Shown here: positions 11,854 to 22,630 of the stretch, one piece after another
Position numbering within the stretch: the first letter of the stretch is position 1
Layout of the letters: every line of letters begins with the position of its first letter
NCBI RefSeq assembly: GCF_000213175.1
Contig: NW_009799102.1
Span: 1,595,648 to 1,659,647, forward strand
Direction of reading: 5' to 3'
Source: Neurospora tetrasperma FGSC 2508
Taxonomy: Eukaryota; Ascomycota; Sordariomycetes; Sordariales; Sordariaceae
DNA: 64,000 bases
Translations under genes and position numbers: made by a program
The notes under the pieces: generated by a model
What the model saw: only the letters and a program-made list of their open reading frames with translations
What the model was told of the DNA's origin: nothing
Database searches by the model: none

Positions 11854-14800
11854 ATGTCTCTCTTCGGTAACCTGGGCGGAGCGACCACGAGCGCGCCAGC
11901 AACCAACACTTTGTTTGGTGGTACTGCTGGCAACACCACTGCCACCTCGCTGTTCGGAACCCCGACGACCAACACGGCCCAAACCGGCACGACAGCGACT
12001 GCCCCAGCGACTGGCGGTTCATTCGGCGCCAATCCCGCGACCACTCAAGCGACTCCCTTCCTTTTCGGCGGCACCGCGACTGCGACCGCTCCAGCCACCG
12101 GTGGTCTGTTCGGAAGCACCCCAGCTGCGACAACCGGCACCGCGACGGCCCAAGCAGGAACCACGGGCGGTTTGTTTGGAAACACTGGCACGGCCACAGA
12201 TGCCAAACCGTCGCTATTCGGTACAGGCACCACCACGACCACCACCCAGCCAGCGACTGGTGGTCTCTTTGGAAACCTGGGCACCACCACTGCCAATCAA
12301 CCAGCTGCCGGAACCACTGGGGGTTTATTTGGTGGCTTGGGCAACACCTCAACAACGGCTGCCAAGCCCTCCCTCTTCGGTGCCCCCGCTACTTCTACAC
12401 AACAACCTGCCACCATGGGAGTTCCCGGTACCGCGAGCGCCAGCCTCTTCGGAGCTACCAACAACCAAGCCCCCGCCAACAACTCTGCACCCGTCAACCA
12501 GACCAGTGGCGCCTTCTTCGACAGCCTACTCGCCCGCAACAAGAAGCTGGCCGAAGGGGAGACGGCGCTCGGCGACCTCCCAAGTCTCCAGCTCGGCCTT
12601 GGTGATCTTCGTCAGCGACTCAAAAAGGTTGGCCCTCCGACACAGGGTCGTCCCATTGATGGAAAGGCACACTACTTCCTCGCTGCGTCTGGCGTCGACC
12701 CAGGCGCTGCTATCAGAGATCTCGGCGCCTTTGGCCTTGGGACACGGGCGGAAAGGCCACAGACTGGATATGGAGCTAGGGATGAGGTGGATGTTGAGAC
12801 GTATCTGTCCAACTTGCAGCAGAAGACAACGCTGAGCATGATATCGGATGGCCTGGAACGCTCCGTCCGTGATTTCGACAGCTTCCTGGAGGAGAACGTG
12901 ACGATGGAGTGGGAAGCACAACGGAAACGTATCTACCAGCACTTTGGTATTCAGCCCAGGAACGAGGCCGAGCGTGCCAGTGGTTCGGCCCGTGAGGGGG
13001 GGTTCGGTCGTTCTCGTCGCAGAGGCTCTCAGACCCCTCACGCTACCCAGAACGCGAGGTCAGGCTTGCAGCGATCCATCATAGGCACGCCAAGCCGGAT
13101 TGGTTCTCATGCGCCCGAGTTCTCGGATGTCGAAAAGGACGCTGGCACCTCTGTTAGCACATTCGGCTCGGTGGAGGACCGGTTCCTCCGTGAAAAGCAG
13201 GAAAAGCTTTCCGAGCAGGTCCGCTACGTCAACGATGCCCGGCAGCACAGGGAGCCCGTCTATATTTGTCGCGATTTCGCGGATCTGGAGAGCAGGTCTG
13301 GTGACAAGCATGCGCCGCATATTGTGGATGCGTATCGGGCCATGATGGAGATTGTCGGAGAAAACCCTCATCTGGGTCAGGTGCCAAGGGAACGGGCATT
13401 TGCCAAGAAGTACCTGGATCCCAGTACCTCATCCAAGAATGCTGTTGATATGAGAAAGCAGATCCTCGACGGCGCCAACCGGTTCTTGGAGAAGCAGTTC
13501 TTCGACGAGGTCAACGCGCTAATCGCCAAGTATCCTCAGGACGCGAACCTTGGAGGCAAGCCCGACGTTGTCAGCAAGATCAAGGCGTATATCAGGCTCC
13601 GGATCGCCCGCAAGACGTTGGTCCCCGATAACACCGATCTCCAGTCTGTCAACGGCGAGTACATCTGGGCTGTTGTCTTCTATCTCTTGCGCGCTGGTTT
13701 TGTGAACGAGGCGGCCACGTACGTCAACGACATGCAACATCACTTCCGCAGCATCGACAGGACGTTCCCAGGTTACATCAACAGCTATGCCTCTAGCGAA
13801 GATCGCAGACTCAAGCGTCAGATGCAAGACCGGTGCACTAGCGAGTACAACCAGCGTATTCGCAACGCCCCCGAAGGCACCATCGACCCGTTCCGCATGG
13901 CCTGCTACAAGATTATCGGTCGGTGCGATGTTAGCAACAGGAGTCTTGACAACCTCAACACAGATGTCAACGACTGGATCTGGCTGCAGTTCAACCTCGC
14001 CCGCGAGTCTGCCAAGGAGCTTGAGATTGCCGGCGAATCGTACGGTCTTCCTGAGCTCCGAGCCAGCATCAAGGAGATTGGCCTCAAGCACTTCCCCAAG
14101 AGCCCTGCCGAGGACACTAACGGTAGCTTCGGCATGTTCTTTTTCATGCAGATTCTTGCGGGCATGTTCGAGGAGGCTATTGCTTATCTCTACCCCTTCT
14201 CCTATGTCGATGCTGTCCACTTCGCCATCGCCCTGACCTACTACGGCCTGCTGCGTCCTGCCGATGCCTTCACTACCGGCAACGAGCTGCTTTCTTACAG
14301 CACCCGTGGTCTCCCGCAGATCAACTTCGGCAGAATGCTGGGGTACTACACTCGCGACTTCCGCGCTGCCAACGCCGCCTCCGCCATCGACTACCTGGTA
14401 CTCATCTGCCTCAACGCCGACGACGCCGCCGGCAACGGCCAAGCCCAAGCCCAACTCTGCCACGAGGCTCTCCGCGAACTTGTCCTTGAAACCCGCGAAT
14501 TCAGCAAGCTTATCGGCGACATCAAGCCCGACGGCCACCGCATCCCCGGCGTCATCGAGCAGCGCGGCTCTCTCATCGCTCTGGGCCACGAGCAAGAGTT
14601 CGTCACGCAAATCACCCACCAGGCTGCCACCTACGCCGACGACAACGGCCGGACCACGGACGCCGTCCTGCTCTACCACCTGGCAGGCGACTACGACACC
14701 GTCATCGCCATCGTCAGCCGTGCCCTCAGCGAGGCTGTCTCGCTCGAGATTGGCGAGGATCCTCTGCGCCTGGTGCCCATCAAGCCCCGTGCCGACGGCG

Positions 14801-15447
14801 ACGTGGCCAACGCGCAGCAGGGAACGAGCCTCAGCCTGGCGGCGATCGATGATCCTGTTGAGCTGGCCCATACCATGATGTCCATGTACGAGCGCGATGC
14901 CATGTTCTTGAACCATGTCCGCGACCAGAACAGGATCGCATGCAATATTTTGTTGAAGATGAGCGAGATTAAGGAAATGATTCAGCGCAACGAGTGGGCC
15001 CAGGCTATCGATGTATGTTCTTTTCATTCCTTTCCTTTCCTTCCCCTCCTTCTCCTCCTCCTCCTCCACCCACACCATCTTTACCCCCCACCAAGTACCG
15101 TTCTACTAACACGCCCAAACCAGGTCATTCGCTCCCTCGAAATCCTCCCCACCGACGATTGCATGGGCGACCCCGCCAAGATCCGGTCCTACGCGTCCAA
15201 GTTTTCGAGTCTGCCCCAGCCTGTAGCCATCAACGTGCCCAACCTGCTCATGTGGACAATTATCTGCTGCACGCGGCAGCGCGAGCGGCTGCTTACCGGC
15301 CAGTTCGTCGGCAACACCGGCACGGCGCGCGAGATGCTTGCAAGATTGAAGCAGATCACGGTGGACTTGACGACGTATACCAGCCAGCTGAGGTACAGGC
15401 TGCCGCCGCATTTGATTGAGGCATTGGCTCGGGCTAGTGCTGATTGA
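11854..15447 (+). CDS. NIC96: nucleoporin Nic96 (Nup93 family)
   Basis: Two exons (11854-15012, 15124-15447) give 1160 residues. Residues 1 to about 215 form a Thr/Ala-rich FG domain with repeated SLFG, GGLFG and LFGG units. A helix beginning SGAFFDSLLARNKKL at about residue 218 corresponds to the segment that recruits the Nsp1-Nup49-Nup57 channel trimer. The segment around residues 302-365 resembles the region that binds the large scaffold nucleoporins Nup192/Nup188. From about residue 455 onward is the alpha-helical Nic96 solenoid. It is a structural linker of the inner ring of the nuclear pore. The start is MSLFGNLGG at 11854; the open frame extends 8 codons upstream, but that start is less likely. 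The 111-nt intron is a multiple of three without a stop, so the frame reads through it. The Pro/Leu-rich readthrough is clearly non-protein sequence. Confidence 0.95.
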   Translation: MSLFGNLGGATTSAPATNTLFGGTAGNTTATSLFGTPTTNTAQTGTTATAPATGGSFGANPATTQATPFLFGGTATATAPATGGLFGSTPAATTGTATAQAGTTGGLFGNTGTATDAKPSLFGTGTTTTTTQPATGGLFGNLGTTTANQPAAGTTGGLFGGLGNTSTTAAKPSLFGAPATSTQQPATMGVPGTASASLFGATNNQAPANNSAPVNQTSGAFFDSLLARNKKLAEGETALGDLPSLQLGLGDLRQRLKKVGPPTQGRPIDGKAHYFLAASGVDPGAAIRDLGAFGLGTRAERPQTGYGARDEVDVETYLSNLQQKTTLSMISDGLERSVRDFDSFLEENVTMEWEAQRKRIYQHFGIQPRNEAERASGSAREGGFGRSRRRGSQTPHATQNARSGLQRSIIGTPSRIGSHAPEFSDVEKDAGTSVSTFGSVEDRFLREKQEKLSEQVRYVNDARQHREPVYICRDFADLESRSGDKHAPHIVDAYRAMMEIVGENPHLGQVPRERAFAKKYLDPSTSSKNAVDMRKQILDGANRFLEKQFFDEVNALIAKYPQDANLGGKPDVVSKIKAYIRLRIARKTLVPDNTDLQSVNGEYIWAVVFYLLRAGFVNEAATYVNDMQHHFRSIDRTFPGYINSYASSEDRRLKRQMQDRCTSEYNQRIRNAPEGTIDPFRMACYKIIGRCDVSNRSLDNLNTDVNDWIWLQFNLARESAKELEIAGESYGLPELRASIKEIGLKHFPKSPAEDTNGSFGMFFFMQILAGMFEEAIAYLYPFSYVDAVHFAIALTYYGLLRPADAFTTGNELLSYSTRGLPQINFGRMLGYYTRDFRAANAASAIDYLVLICLNADDAAGNGQAQAQLCHEALRELVLETREFSKLIGDIKPDGHRIPGVIEQRGSLIALGHEQEFVTQITHQAATYADDNGRTTDAVLLYHLAGDYDTVIAIVSRALSEAVSLEIGEDPLRLVPIKPRADGDVANAQQGTSLSLAAIDDPVELAHTMMSMYERDAMFLNHVRDQNRIACNILLKMSEIKEMIQRNEWAQAIDVCSFHSFPFLPLLLLLLLHPHHLYPPPSTVLLTRPNQVIRSLEILPTDDCMGDPAKIRSYASKFSSLPQPVAINVPNLLMWTIICCTRQRERLLTGQFVGNTGTAREMLARLKQITVDLTTYTSQLRYRLPPHLIEALARASAD

Positions 15448-16576
15448 GTTTTTGGGGGGTGTTGGGTGTGTTGTTGAGGAGGGTGAGAGGTGAGATGTTG
15501 GGGTGGAGGATGAATGTTCAAGTAAAGCTAAGGATTATGGACTTGGTTACGGTTATCAAGAGAGGGGTGATGAACGATTATCATGTTGGAAAAGAAGGAC
15601 TCGAAACAGTTGATCAGTAGAAGACCTGGTGATAAAACCCTTGGAAATCTCAGTCGTCTGTCAGTTGGCCTGGGACGAAGTGATTCAAGTTCGCTAGCCC
15701 TTGTACAACTCAATACTGGTTTGCTTGTTTGTATGGTTCTTCGGACTTGAATTTGAACAGGGGAGATGTGGAACTCTTATTAGTCTCCTAAGAGCAAAAC
15801 TGGGCTTCATTTACAGCATCGTAGGACAATGATTAAGGGTTTAGGACGCCACAGAAGTCACTGATGCCTCTCTCTTTCACTTTTCCAAAACTACCGTAGA
15901 AGTTATCGATCTACGGTGGTTACCCGATAGAGAGCCAAACACTTTCCTATATCTAGCCAATTTGCCGTTTTCAGTACCAGACCAAGGAACAAACCAGGGC
16001 TGGGTTTTATAGCACTCTCTGACACAAGTCATTGTGGTGTAGGGTGTGAAGATGGTGTGGCCAGACGTCCTTTTGCCACACGACTGGTGTGCTCTTTCTT
16101 CGTCGGTGCCCCCTTTTCAATGGCAATCCACACAAGTCAGGGTTGTTCACACATTTTCAAAGGTGCGAAGCGAGTTATTCGGAACGAAAGCCGCCCCCCT
16201 CTTTCCCTTTTTTAAAACCTTTTCATCGAGCTATAGTAATGTAGTGCTCACAGAGCCAAATTATTTCTGATATATTGGAGGGAAATCATTGGTATCCATT
16301 ATAACTATTTTCTTACCATCTTCTGGCCATTAATATCCCCGGTTCCGTCGGGCCACCTTTGTCGCTGTCCGATTTCAGTCCTGTGCATCCTGGGTTGCCG
16401 CTGATTCCCTTCCGCCACTGATGTTCGCCGGTAGTTCTGGATGAGAATGACATCGCCAGTATGTTAGACACTCATCCAGACTCCCATCGAAGATCCATCA
16501 ACTATTACATATCACCAACCAATCATGTCCCCTCGCTCAGCCGTTTTAAGTCGCACCCACACCCACCACGGCCCGG
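15448..16576. other. intergenic region between convergent genes
   Basis: Holds the 3' ends of NIC96 (+) and the aldo/keto reductase (-). No coding features are seen. The small frames at 16046-16270 and 16461-16709 are not supported. Confidence 0.6.
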
Positions 16577-17801
16577 TCACGAAGGCGGCATCCCCACCAA
16601 CGCCTTGAATTCTTCGAAACACCTATCCCACATTTTTTTCCCCTGCGGCGTCTTCCTCCACCTGTCTACCCTTTCTAGACAGTCCAGGTCATCCCTCATG
16701 TGTTGTTGACTCGTAGTCCCGTTCAAGACCACCACATCCGCTCCCAGTATGGTTAACGCATACCAGGCGGCTTCCAGACTTATTCCCAACTCCCCATCTC
16801 CGCTCTCAAGATCCCCTGGCCCTGCTGGCTCTCCGGTAACAAGGTTGCCTTTCCCACCATCTTGTTCTCCTTCTCTTTGTTCTTCTGCTACTGCTGCCGC
16901 CGCCGCCGCCCCCTCTGCCTCCAGCGCCTCCACCTCCTGTGTTGTCTTAGGCACCGCCGCCGCCAGCTCCCTTACAAACTTCTGAGTCGGCCAATCGCCC
17001 CGGTTGCCCGTCAACGTCCAGAACCCTTGGTAGCGCGTCCTCTTCTCGCCTTTCCAGCGCGTACTGTTCTGGTTCGCGCACCACCGGCGCAGCTCGTAGT
17101 CCCACCGGCGCTCGGCGCGGCGAAAGCGGTTTTGAATCACCGTCGGGTACACCGTCACGCGCGGGTCGGCGACAAGATACTGCAGCTCTGGGAGGGTAAT
17201 GTTGGAAATGCCTAGCGAACGAATGCGATGCGGGACGAAGGACTGTAAGGCCGTCCAGGCTTCAAGCGTCGACACCGGGTCGGGGAAGGGGGAGTGCATT
17301 ATTAGGCAGTCTATGTAGCTTGTGTCCTCTTGTGATTCGGGCGAATCGGCGTGGGCGAGGTTTCGCAGAGAGGAGGTCACGGAGGCGAGGACTTGTGAGG
17401 TTATGGTTGGGTAGAGGGCGGGTTCAGCTAGGAAGGCGTCGTCGTGGGGAGTGTACTTTGTTTGGATCTGTCAGAATATAGGTTAATTTATTACGGTTCA
17501 GAAGAGTAAATAAGTCAGGTAAGCGACGGATGCTAAGACTGCTCACATATAGCTCCTGCCGGGTGACGATTCCGTCCCTGATGGCCCTTCGAAGGCCCTC
17601 GCCAGTAAGCTCCTCGCTGTAGTGGCGCTTCATGGCAGCCGTATCAATACCGCGGAAGCCTTCCTTGATGGCCTGGTAGACCAGGTCGGCGGTACGGTTC
17701 TTCTTCCAGGCTGTGCCATAGATCATTCGTGGCATATTGACCTTTGGGTGGAGGGGATCTGACCCCGCAGGGCTGTTGATTGACGCATCCGCGCTCGCCA
17801 T
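16577..17801 (-). CDS. aldo/keto reductase
   Basis: Two exons (17801-17547, 17467-16577) give 381 residues. The NAD(P)H-dependent AKR barrel is recognisable from the N-terminal MIYGTAWK strand. The full catalytic tetrad is visible: Asp53 (GIDTA), Tyr61 (RHYSEE), Lys89 (IQTKYTP, formed across the splice) and His143 (CLIMHSP). SLGISNITLPEL is the conserved helix-strand after the active site. An Ala/Glu/Gly-rich insertion at roughly residues 260-310 interrupts the C-terminal half and looks disordered. I start at MASADAS. The frame stays open 111 codons upstream to 18134, with a basic Ser/Arg/Leu-rich segment that could be a mitochondrial presequence, so a longer isoform is possible. The substrate is unknown. 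The gene is divergent from a Gfo/Idh oxidoreductase. Confidence 0.87.
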
Positions 17802-19649
17802 GGTGGTGGTACTACGGGTGCCTCTCAGCTGCCTGGTAGCAATGGAAGAGAAGGCAGCGCCGCTTGTGCTCCAAGCTTCACAACCTCGTGTTGTGGTCTT
17901 GTTCAAAGAACAAAGATAGCACGGGATGCCGTTGGTGTTGGTCTGACGCGGAGGGAGGGAGAGCCCGCGGGCGTGGGCATGGGCAAGACGGTTGGGAGAT
18001 GGTCGCACGATGAGACGGTAGGGCAGCAAGGGCAGCAGCTTTGTGGACGCAGAAGAAGTGTTCGCAAAAGCACGCACTTGGGGCACGGGTTGAAAGCAAC
18101 ACAAAGACTGTCCTCTTTTGAGGCGAAGGGCCATTGGCTGATACGGGCCAGAACTACCTACCTACCTTACCAAGCTAGGTAGGTACCTCTACGTAGGTAG
18201 TCTCGGGTACGGATGACTTGTGGGCTGCAACTGACAAGGAGTGCAGCAGTGCAAGAGGGGCGCCAGTTGCCCTGCCGTGAGTGCCAGTCGTGCCAGTTCC
18301 TCCCGTCCTTGCCCTCGGCGCTTCCTCATCTCTACCGTATTGGGCTACCTCGTCCACACCTTGGATGACTTGCAGCGGTCCCTAGATGCCGGCTTCAGAT
18401 GGGTGCTGGCATCCTTCAGACCGGTATCGAGTCTCAGCCAGTAACGTCGGGTAGAAGCCCAGTGGGTAGAGCTACACTGTATGTATGGTATATGCCCGAT
18501 GCAGGAGTGATCAGTAGCAGGGCCTACCTAGGCAGGAAGCAGCTCATCAAGCGAGTCGATAAAGTCCAGAGAAGCAACTAGCTTCTATCTGCTTCCACTA
18601 TTTGAAATTTGATCATACGTGTGGCCAGCGTCCTTCAGTCGAGGCTGGGTGTTATGCCTGATAGCCGTCTGGACTCCAATCCAGACCGCGTCGGGTATGA
18701 GTAGTGGTGGATGAACGAGGCAACGAGGCTCTGTTAATCTGCTCTTGGCGACAGCAAGGTGGATTGGGTGGGAAAGGAAGGGAAATAATGATGGTCGGTA
18801 GATGGTCTAGAATGGCTTGGCTCGCAGGGCTTGACTAGGTGTGATAATGGCGAATGGGGTACCTATGTATACGACGGACTGTTGTTGAAAAAGGATCCAG
18901 CTCCCAACGTGTAGTGTACACTAATTGATAGACTCAATAGTCGAACCAATGGAAAAATGGGCCAATCAAGCAGCTGTTCTGTTTTATTTCCATAGAGGGG
19001 TCGTCGCATTTGGCTCATTCCTTCCCAGAACAGTATTCCTTTGCGGGCGGGGTACGTAGGCGTTAACAACTGACGGAATAGTATCCGATGTGTACATAAT
19101 ACATAGTACACTCGAGGGGGTAATGTACATACACGAGCCTGACGAGGAACCTCAAGGGATGCAAAGGGGTCAGGTCATGGTGGAAAATTGTTAGTGCTAG
19201 CGCCGACTGACCGATCTACGCAGTACGCAATAGAGGCGGGTGCCCTGGTTCGGCAAACCACCACACTGGATTCCTTGTCAGGGCCGCTTTATCCGCGAGA
19301 CCGGCCCGGATATTAACAGCCTAGGGCGCCCAAACCGGCGAGTGCCCCGCCATCAACCCCATGGGGCCAAAGAGGAGTCGATCTGCTAAGGTACTGTACT
19401 CCTAGGTACTGTAGTGAATGGGAATGAGGGGAAACAGGAACGACTCCATTCGAAGACGACGAGGGGAACAGGCATCTATGTAACGCGTGTTTATCACTCA
19501 ATCGCCAGTTCTTGTCTTTTTTTTAAAAAAAAATTTTAAATTTTTTTTTTTTTTTTTTAACTGTCAAACCTCCCATCGACAATTGTCATCTGTCAAGCCC
19601 GAGGGATACCCAAGCATCAATCGCGTGGAGGATACACTAACCAGCAACG
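17802..19649. other. divergent intergenic region, AKR / Gfo-Idh oxidoreductase
   Basis: A 1.85-kb region between two divergently transcribed oxidoreductases. It contains an inverted cluster of TACCTACC/GGTAGGTA units (18154-18201), a perfect 7-bp stem with a 6-base loop at about 18668-18687, and a long A/T homopolymer block (about 19517-19560) shortly before the rightward ATG. No coding sequence is called beyond a possible N-terminal extension of the AKR. Confidence 0.55.
18154..18201. repeat. TACCTACC/GGTAGGTA inverted cluster
   Basis: CTACCTACCTTACC is followed after a few bases by CTAGGTAGGTACC and then ACGTAGGTAG, making an imperfect inverted repeat. It lies about 360 bases upstream of the AKR start. 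The same tract type occurs upstream of at least three other genes in this window, so it is more likely a regulatory or structural promoter element than chance. Confidence 0.5.
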
Positions 19650-20951
19650 ATGGCCTCCAACACCCCATTCACCCTCAAGTGGGGTATCATGGCAACCGGG
19701 TGGATTGCTGAGAGTGAGTCTCGAGCATCTGGACCACAGTGACAAGGCAGCAAGCTGACCAGAACACGCCTGATCAGCATTCACCCAGGATCTGCTCACC
19801 AATCCCGCCACCACCCGCGACGTGCACGATGTCCGCCACGAGGTCGTTGCCGCGGCCTCGTCTAGCTCCAAGCAGAGGGCCGAGGAGTTCCTTGTCAAGG
19901 TCAAGGCCCCCAGTTCGGCCAAGGCCTACGGATCCTACCACGAGCTCGTCGCCGACCCCGAGATCGATATCATCTATGTGGCCACCCCGCACAGCCATCA
20001 CTTCCAGAATGCCATGCTAGCTCTCGAGGCCGGCAAGAATGTCTTGTGCGAAAAGGCCCTCACGGTAACGGCCTCGCAGGCCCGTAAGCTGGTCGACATG
20101 GCCAAGAAGAAGAAAGTCTTTTTCATGGAAGCAGTCTGGACTCGCTATCAGCCCATCAGTATCAAGGTCAGGGAGTTGATCCAGTCTGGAGTCATTGGCC
20201 CCGTCTACCGTGTTGTTGGTACGTTATGCCGACGTGATGTTAGTGAGAATCATATACTGACTAGGTGGCTACAATAGCCGATCTGTCGTTCGGCAATGAC
20301 CAACCCGATGGCACCGTCAGCTTCGCCGACACCCACCGCATGGTTAACCCGGACCTGGCTGGAGGTGCCCTTCTTGACCTCGGCATCTACTCGCTGACAT
20401 GGGTCTTCCAGACCATGTACCATCTGCAAAAGGAGAAGGAGAAGCCCAAGGTTGTGGCGGCCGTCCAAAAGTACCATACGGGCGCCGACGAGGCTACCAG
20501 CATCATTGTGCAGTGGCCGCAACACAAGAGCCAGGGCATTGCCCTCACCTCTCTCCGGCTAGCTACCGGGGTGGACAAAGAGAACACGGGCGGACCGGCT
20601 ATCCGGATTCAGGGCTCCGGCGGCGAGATTCACGTGACGGGACCGGCGTATCGGCCGCTGCAGTACAAGGTGATCCGAGGTGATGCTGGCGGCAAGATCG
20701 AGACGGTCGACTTTTCGATCCCCAAGGATCCCGAGCGGGATTGGGGCCACGGCATGTTTTGGGAGGCGGACGAGTGCGCGCGCTGCATCCGGGACGGCAA
20801 GAAGGAGAGCGAGTCGTTGCCGTGGGAGGAGAGCCTGGTGATGATGGAGGTGATGGAGGAAGCGCTGAAGCAGGGCGGAGTGACGTATCCCGACCTGATC
20901 ACGACTGATGTGTTTGATGCGCAGAGCCCCCTGAACACGGGCAAGAGGTAA
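19650..20951 (+). CDS. Gfo/Idh/MocA oxidoreductase (dihydrodiol/xylose dehydrogenase-like)
   Basis: Three exons (19650-19713, 19778-20218, 20278-20951) give 392 residues. The N-terminal Rossmann strand-loop is KWGIMATGWIAE. The central VATPHSHH segment and CEKALTV (Glu113-Lys114) are the family's cofactor and active-site motifs, followed by the C-terminal-domain signature GGALLDLGIYSL at 197-208. This pattern fits the branch containing mammalian dimeric dihydrodiol dehydrogenase and fungal NADP+ D-xylose 1-dehydrogenase. Substrate assignment within that branch is not possible by eye. All junctions are phase 1, and join codons cleanly. Start ATG 19650 is the only ATG that opens the Rossmann fold at the expected distance. 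Length is usual for the family. Confidence 0.9.
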
Positions 20952-21640
20952 AGTGATGGGTCCGGTCGGTCTGGCTAGAGGAGGTCGTCAACCGAAGTGC
21001 ATGGCAGTGTGCAGTGTGCAGCGCAGCATTGCAGCCGAACTCGAACTGCTGTTCATTAGAGTGCGACGGTAGCCAACGTGGAGTCAATCGATGGGAGAAG
21101 TGAGAAGTGAGATCGGAGATTTCTTCTTCAAAGAAATAAACCAACAAGGAGACTTGTGATGGATGCACCCCCCAGCGTGTCAAATGAACAAGTACCTAGA
21201 GGTGTCTCCATGTGCCCCTCATGTAGCGGCCTTGTACCTGACTCTGTGTCGTGCCAGCAGGAGCCGGAGTCCCCCCCATGCGTGCGGGCACAGGCAGTCA
21301 TGATGCAGTCAAAACTGGCGGCCAGCAAGTTAGACCTGTGCACCCTTCAGGCACATTTAGGCCCCCCTCTGGTTCCTCCAGAATCCACACATCTGGGTCC
21401 GATCAGAGTCAGACTTGGTCTGTAGAACGGTACACAGCAAGGTTGAGCAGGTTTTACAGACCGGCAAAGATTACCGAGCGAGCGAGGGCTGTCGTCGGGA
21501 GCATCCGATCGATTCTATACGGCGGCTGTCGTGATGATGTTGAAGAAACCGTCAAAGGCTGGCGCGGCTCCGAGAGAAAATTGGATGCAAACGCCCGTCA
21601 GCCACCGTCAGCCCATCACGCACAGACGTCACTTTGGGGG

Positions 21641-21641
<1 letters not shown>

Positions 21642-21696
<55 letters not shown>
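21642..21696. repeat. poly(T) tract, 55 nt
   Basis: An uninterrupted run of T. No gene or retroposed sequence is recognisable next to it. The length is likely to be imprecise in the assembly. Confidence 0.95.
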
Positions 21697-22193
21697 CCTT
21701 TTCCGGTATTGGTGTTTATTTGGGAGTAGGAGGGTCGTGTTCGATATTAGGTGTGCTATTACTCTAGGGGAGAAAAGCTCCATGATGCGGGTCGGTGCAA
21801 CTGCATCATACAGTACACTAGACTAGACTACCTACTCTACTACTAGTACTAAGTACATACATGTTCTTCCGTTCTCTCGAACAGCGGACCTCGTCAACGA
21901 ACGTACACTAGCGACGGGAAGGCCCATGTCGACCCGTTTTACGTCACGAACTCCTCTTGGTCGTGGTGATGACATGGCTGTTTCTTCAGAACCCAACTAC
22001 TGCAGGCTGCCAGCTCCGAACCACTCGGCTTGGGTCAATTGGTCTCCGTGCCCAATGGGTCAGGGATGCAGTCAGCGTGGTAGGGACCTGAGCTGAGGTT
22101 CCATGCTTCAACGAGCCCGGGGCCCGGGCAGCTGTTCCTCTTACACTCGATACCATGGCAGCTTCTTAATGGAGAAAAGGGAAGTGAGACTGA

Positions 22194-22630
22194 GGGCGTG
22201 TTTGGTTCAGTCAGCAAAACCAAAATTTGTATGGGAAATCAACCCCTGCAAAACAGCAAACTATATTTTGCTGTTTTATGCAGGTAGTTGGGGGTCATTC
22301 TGGTCTTGGCTGCAGAAGAAAGTATCGCGCTAAGGCAGGTAAATGCACATCGTTCGGAAGGCTCAAGAAGGGAATTAGTGGGCCTATGTAGGAGTATTTT
22401 GTTGTTTTCTATCTTAATGGGTCAACCCATGAAGATAGAGAGCATTTTGCTGCTTCCGCCACATCAAGCGATAGTGCAGCCAACACTACGAATTACAACC
22501 CCGGTTACAATAACGCGTCCTTTGGCCCCCATCCTCGAGCGATACCTTCTTAGTTGCTTTTTAGCTTTGTACCTTCGTTTATCCTTGTAAGAAGTCAGTA
22601 GAATTTCTGCTGACTGAACCAAACGCGCCC
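22194..22630. mobile_element. MITE-like element with 23-bp terminal inverted repeats
   Basis: The left end starts GGGCGTGTTTGGTTC and the right end is its reverse complement over 23 bp with a single mismatch (22194-22216 against 22608-22630). A TGA triplet flanks both ends (22191-22193 and 22631-22633), consistent with a 3-bp target duplication. Inside are two strong hairpins, at 22247-22282 and 22408-22439, plus a smaller one at about 22594-22614. It is 437 bp long and has no transposase frame, so it must be non-autonomous. The GGG-start TIR and 3-bp TNA target resemble PIF/Harbinger (Tourist-type) MITEs; that superfamily assignment is inference. It lies in the TRM9 upstream region. Confidence 0.82.

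Noticed and set aside
11618-12835. 405-codon plus-strand frame
   Set aside because: Out-of-frame shadow of the NIC96 FG-repeat region; the product is Pro/Arg/Ser-rich noise.
13519-15078. 519-codon open frame on the minus strand
   Set aside because: It lies antisense within NIC96, whose GC-rich third positions keep the opposite strand open. Its translation is Val/Ala/Gly-rich without motifs.
18632-18700. Possible tRNA anticodon-arm-like hairpin near 18668
   Set aside because: A 7-bp stem with a 6-base loop, but no A box, B box or acceptor pairing nearby.
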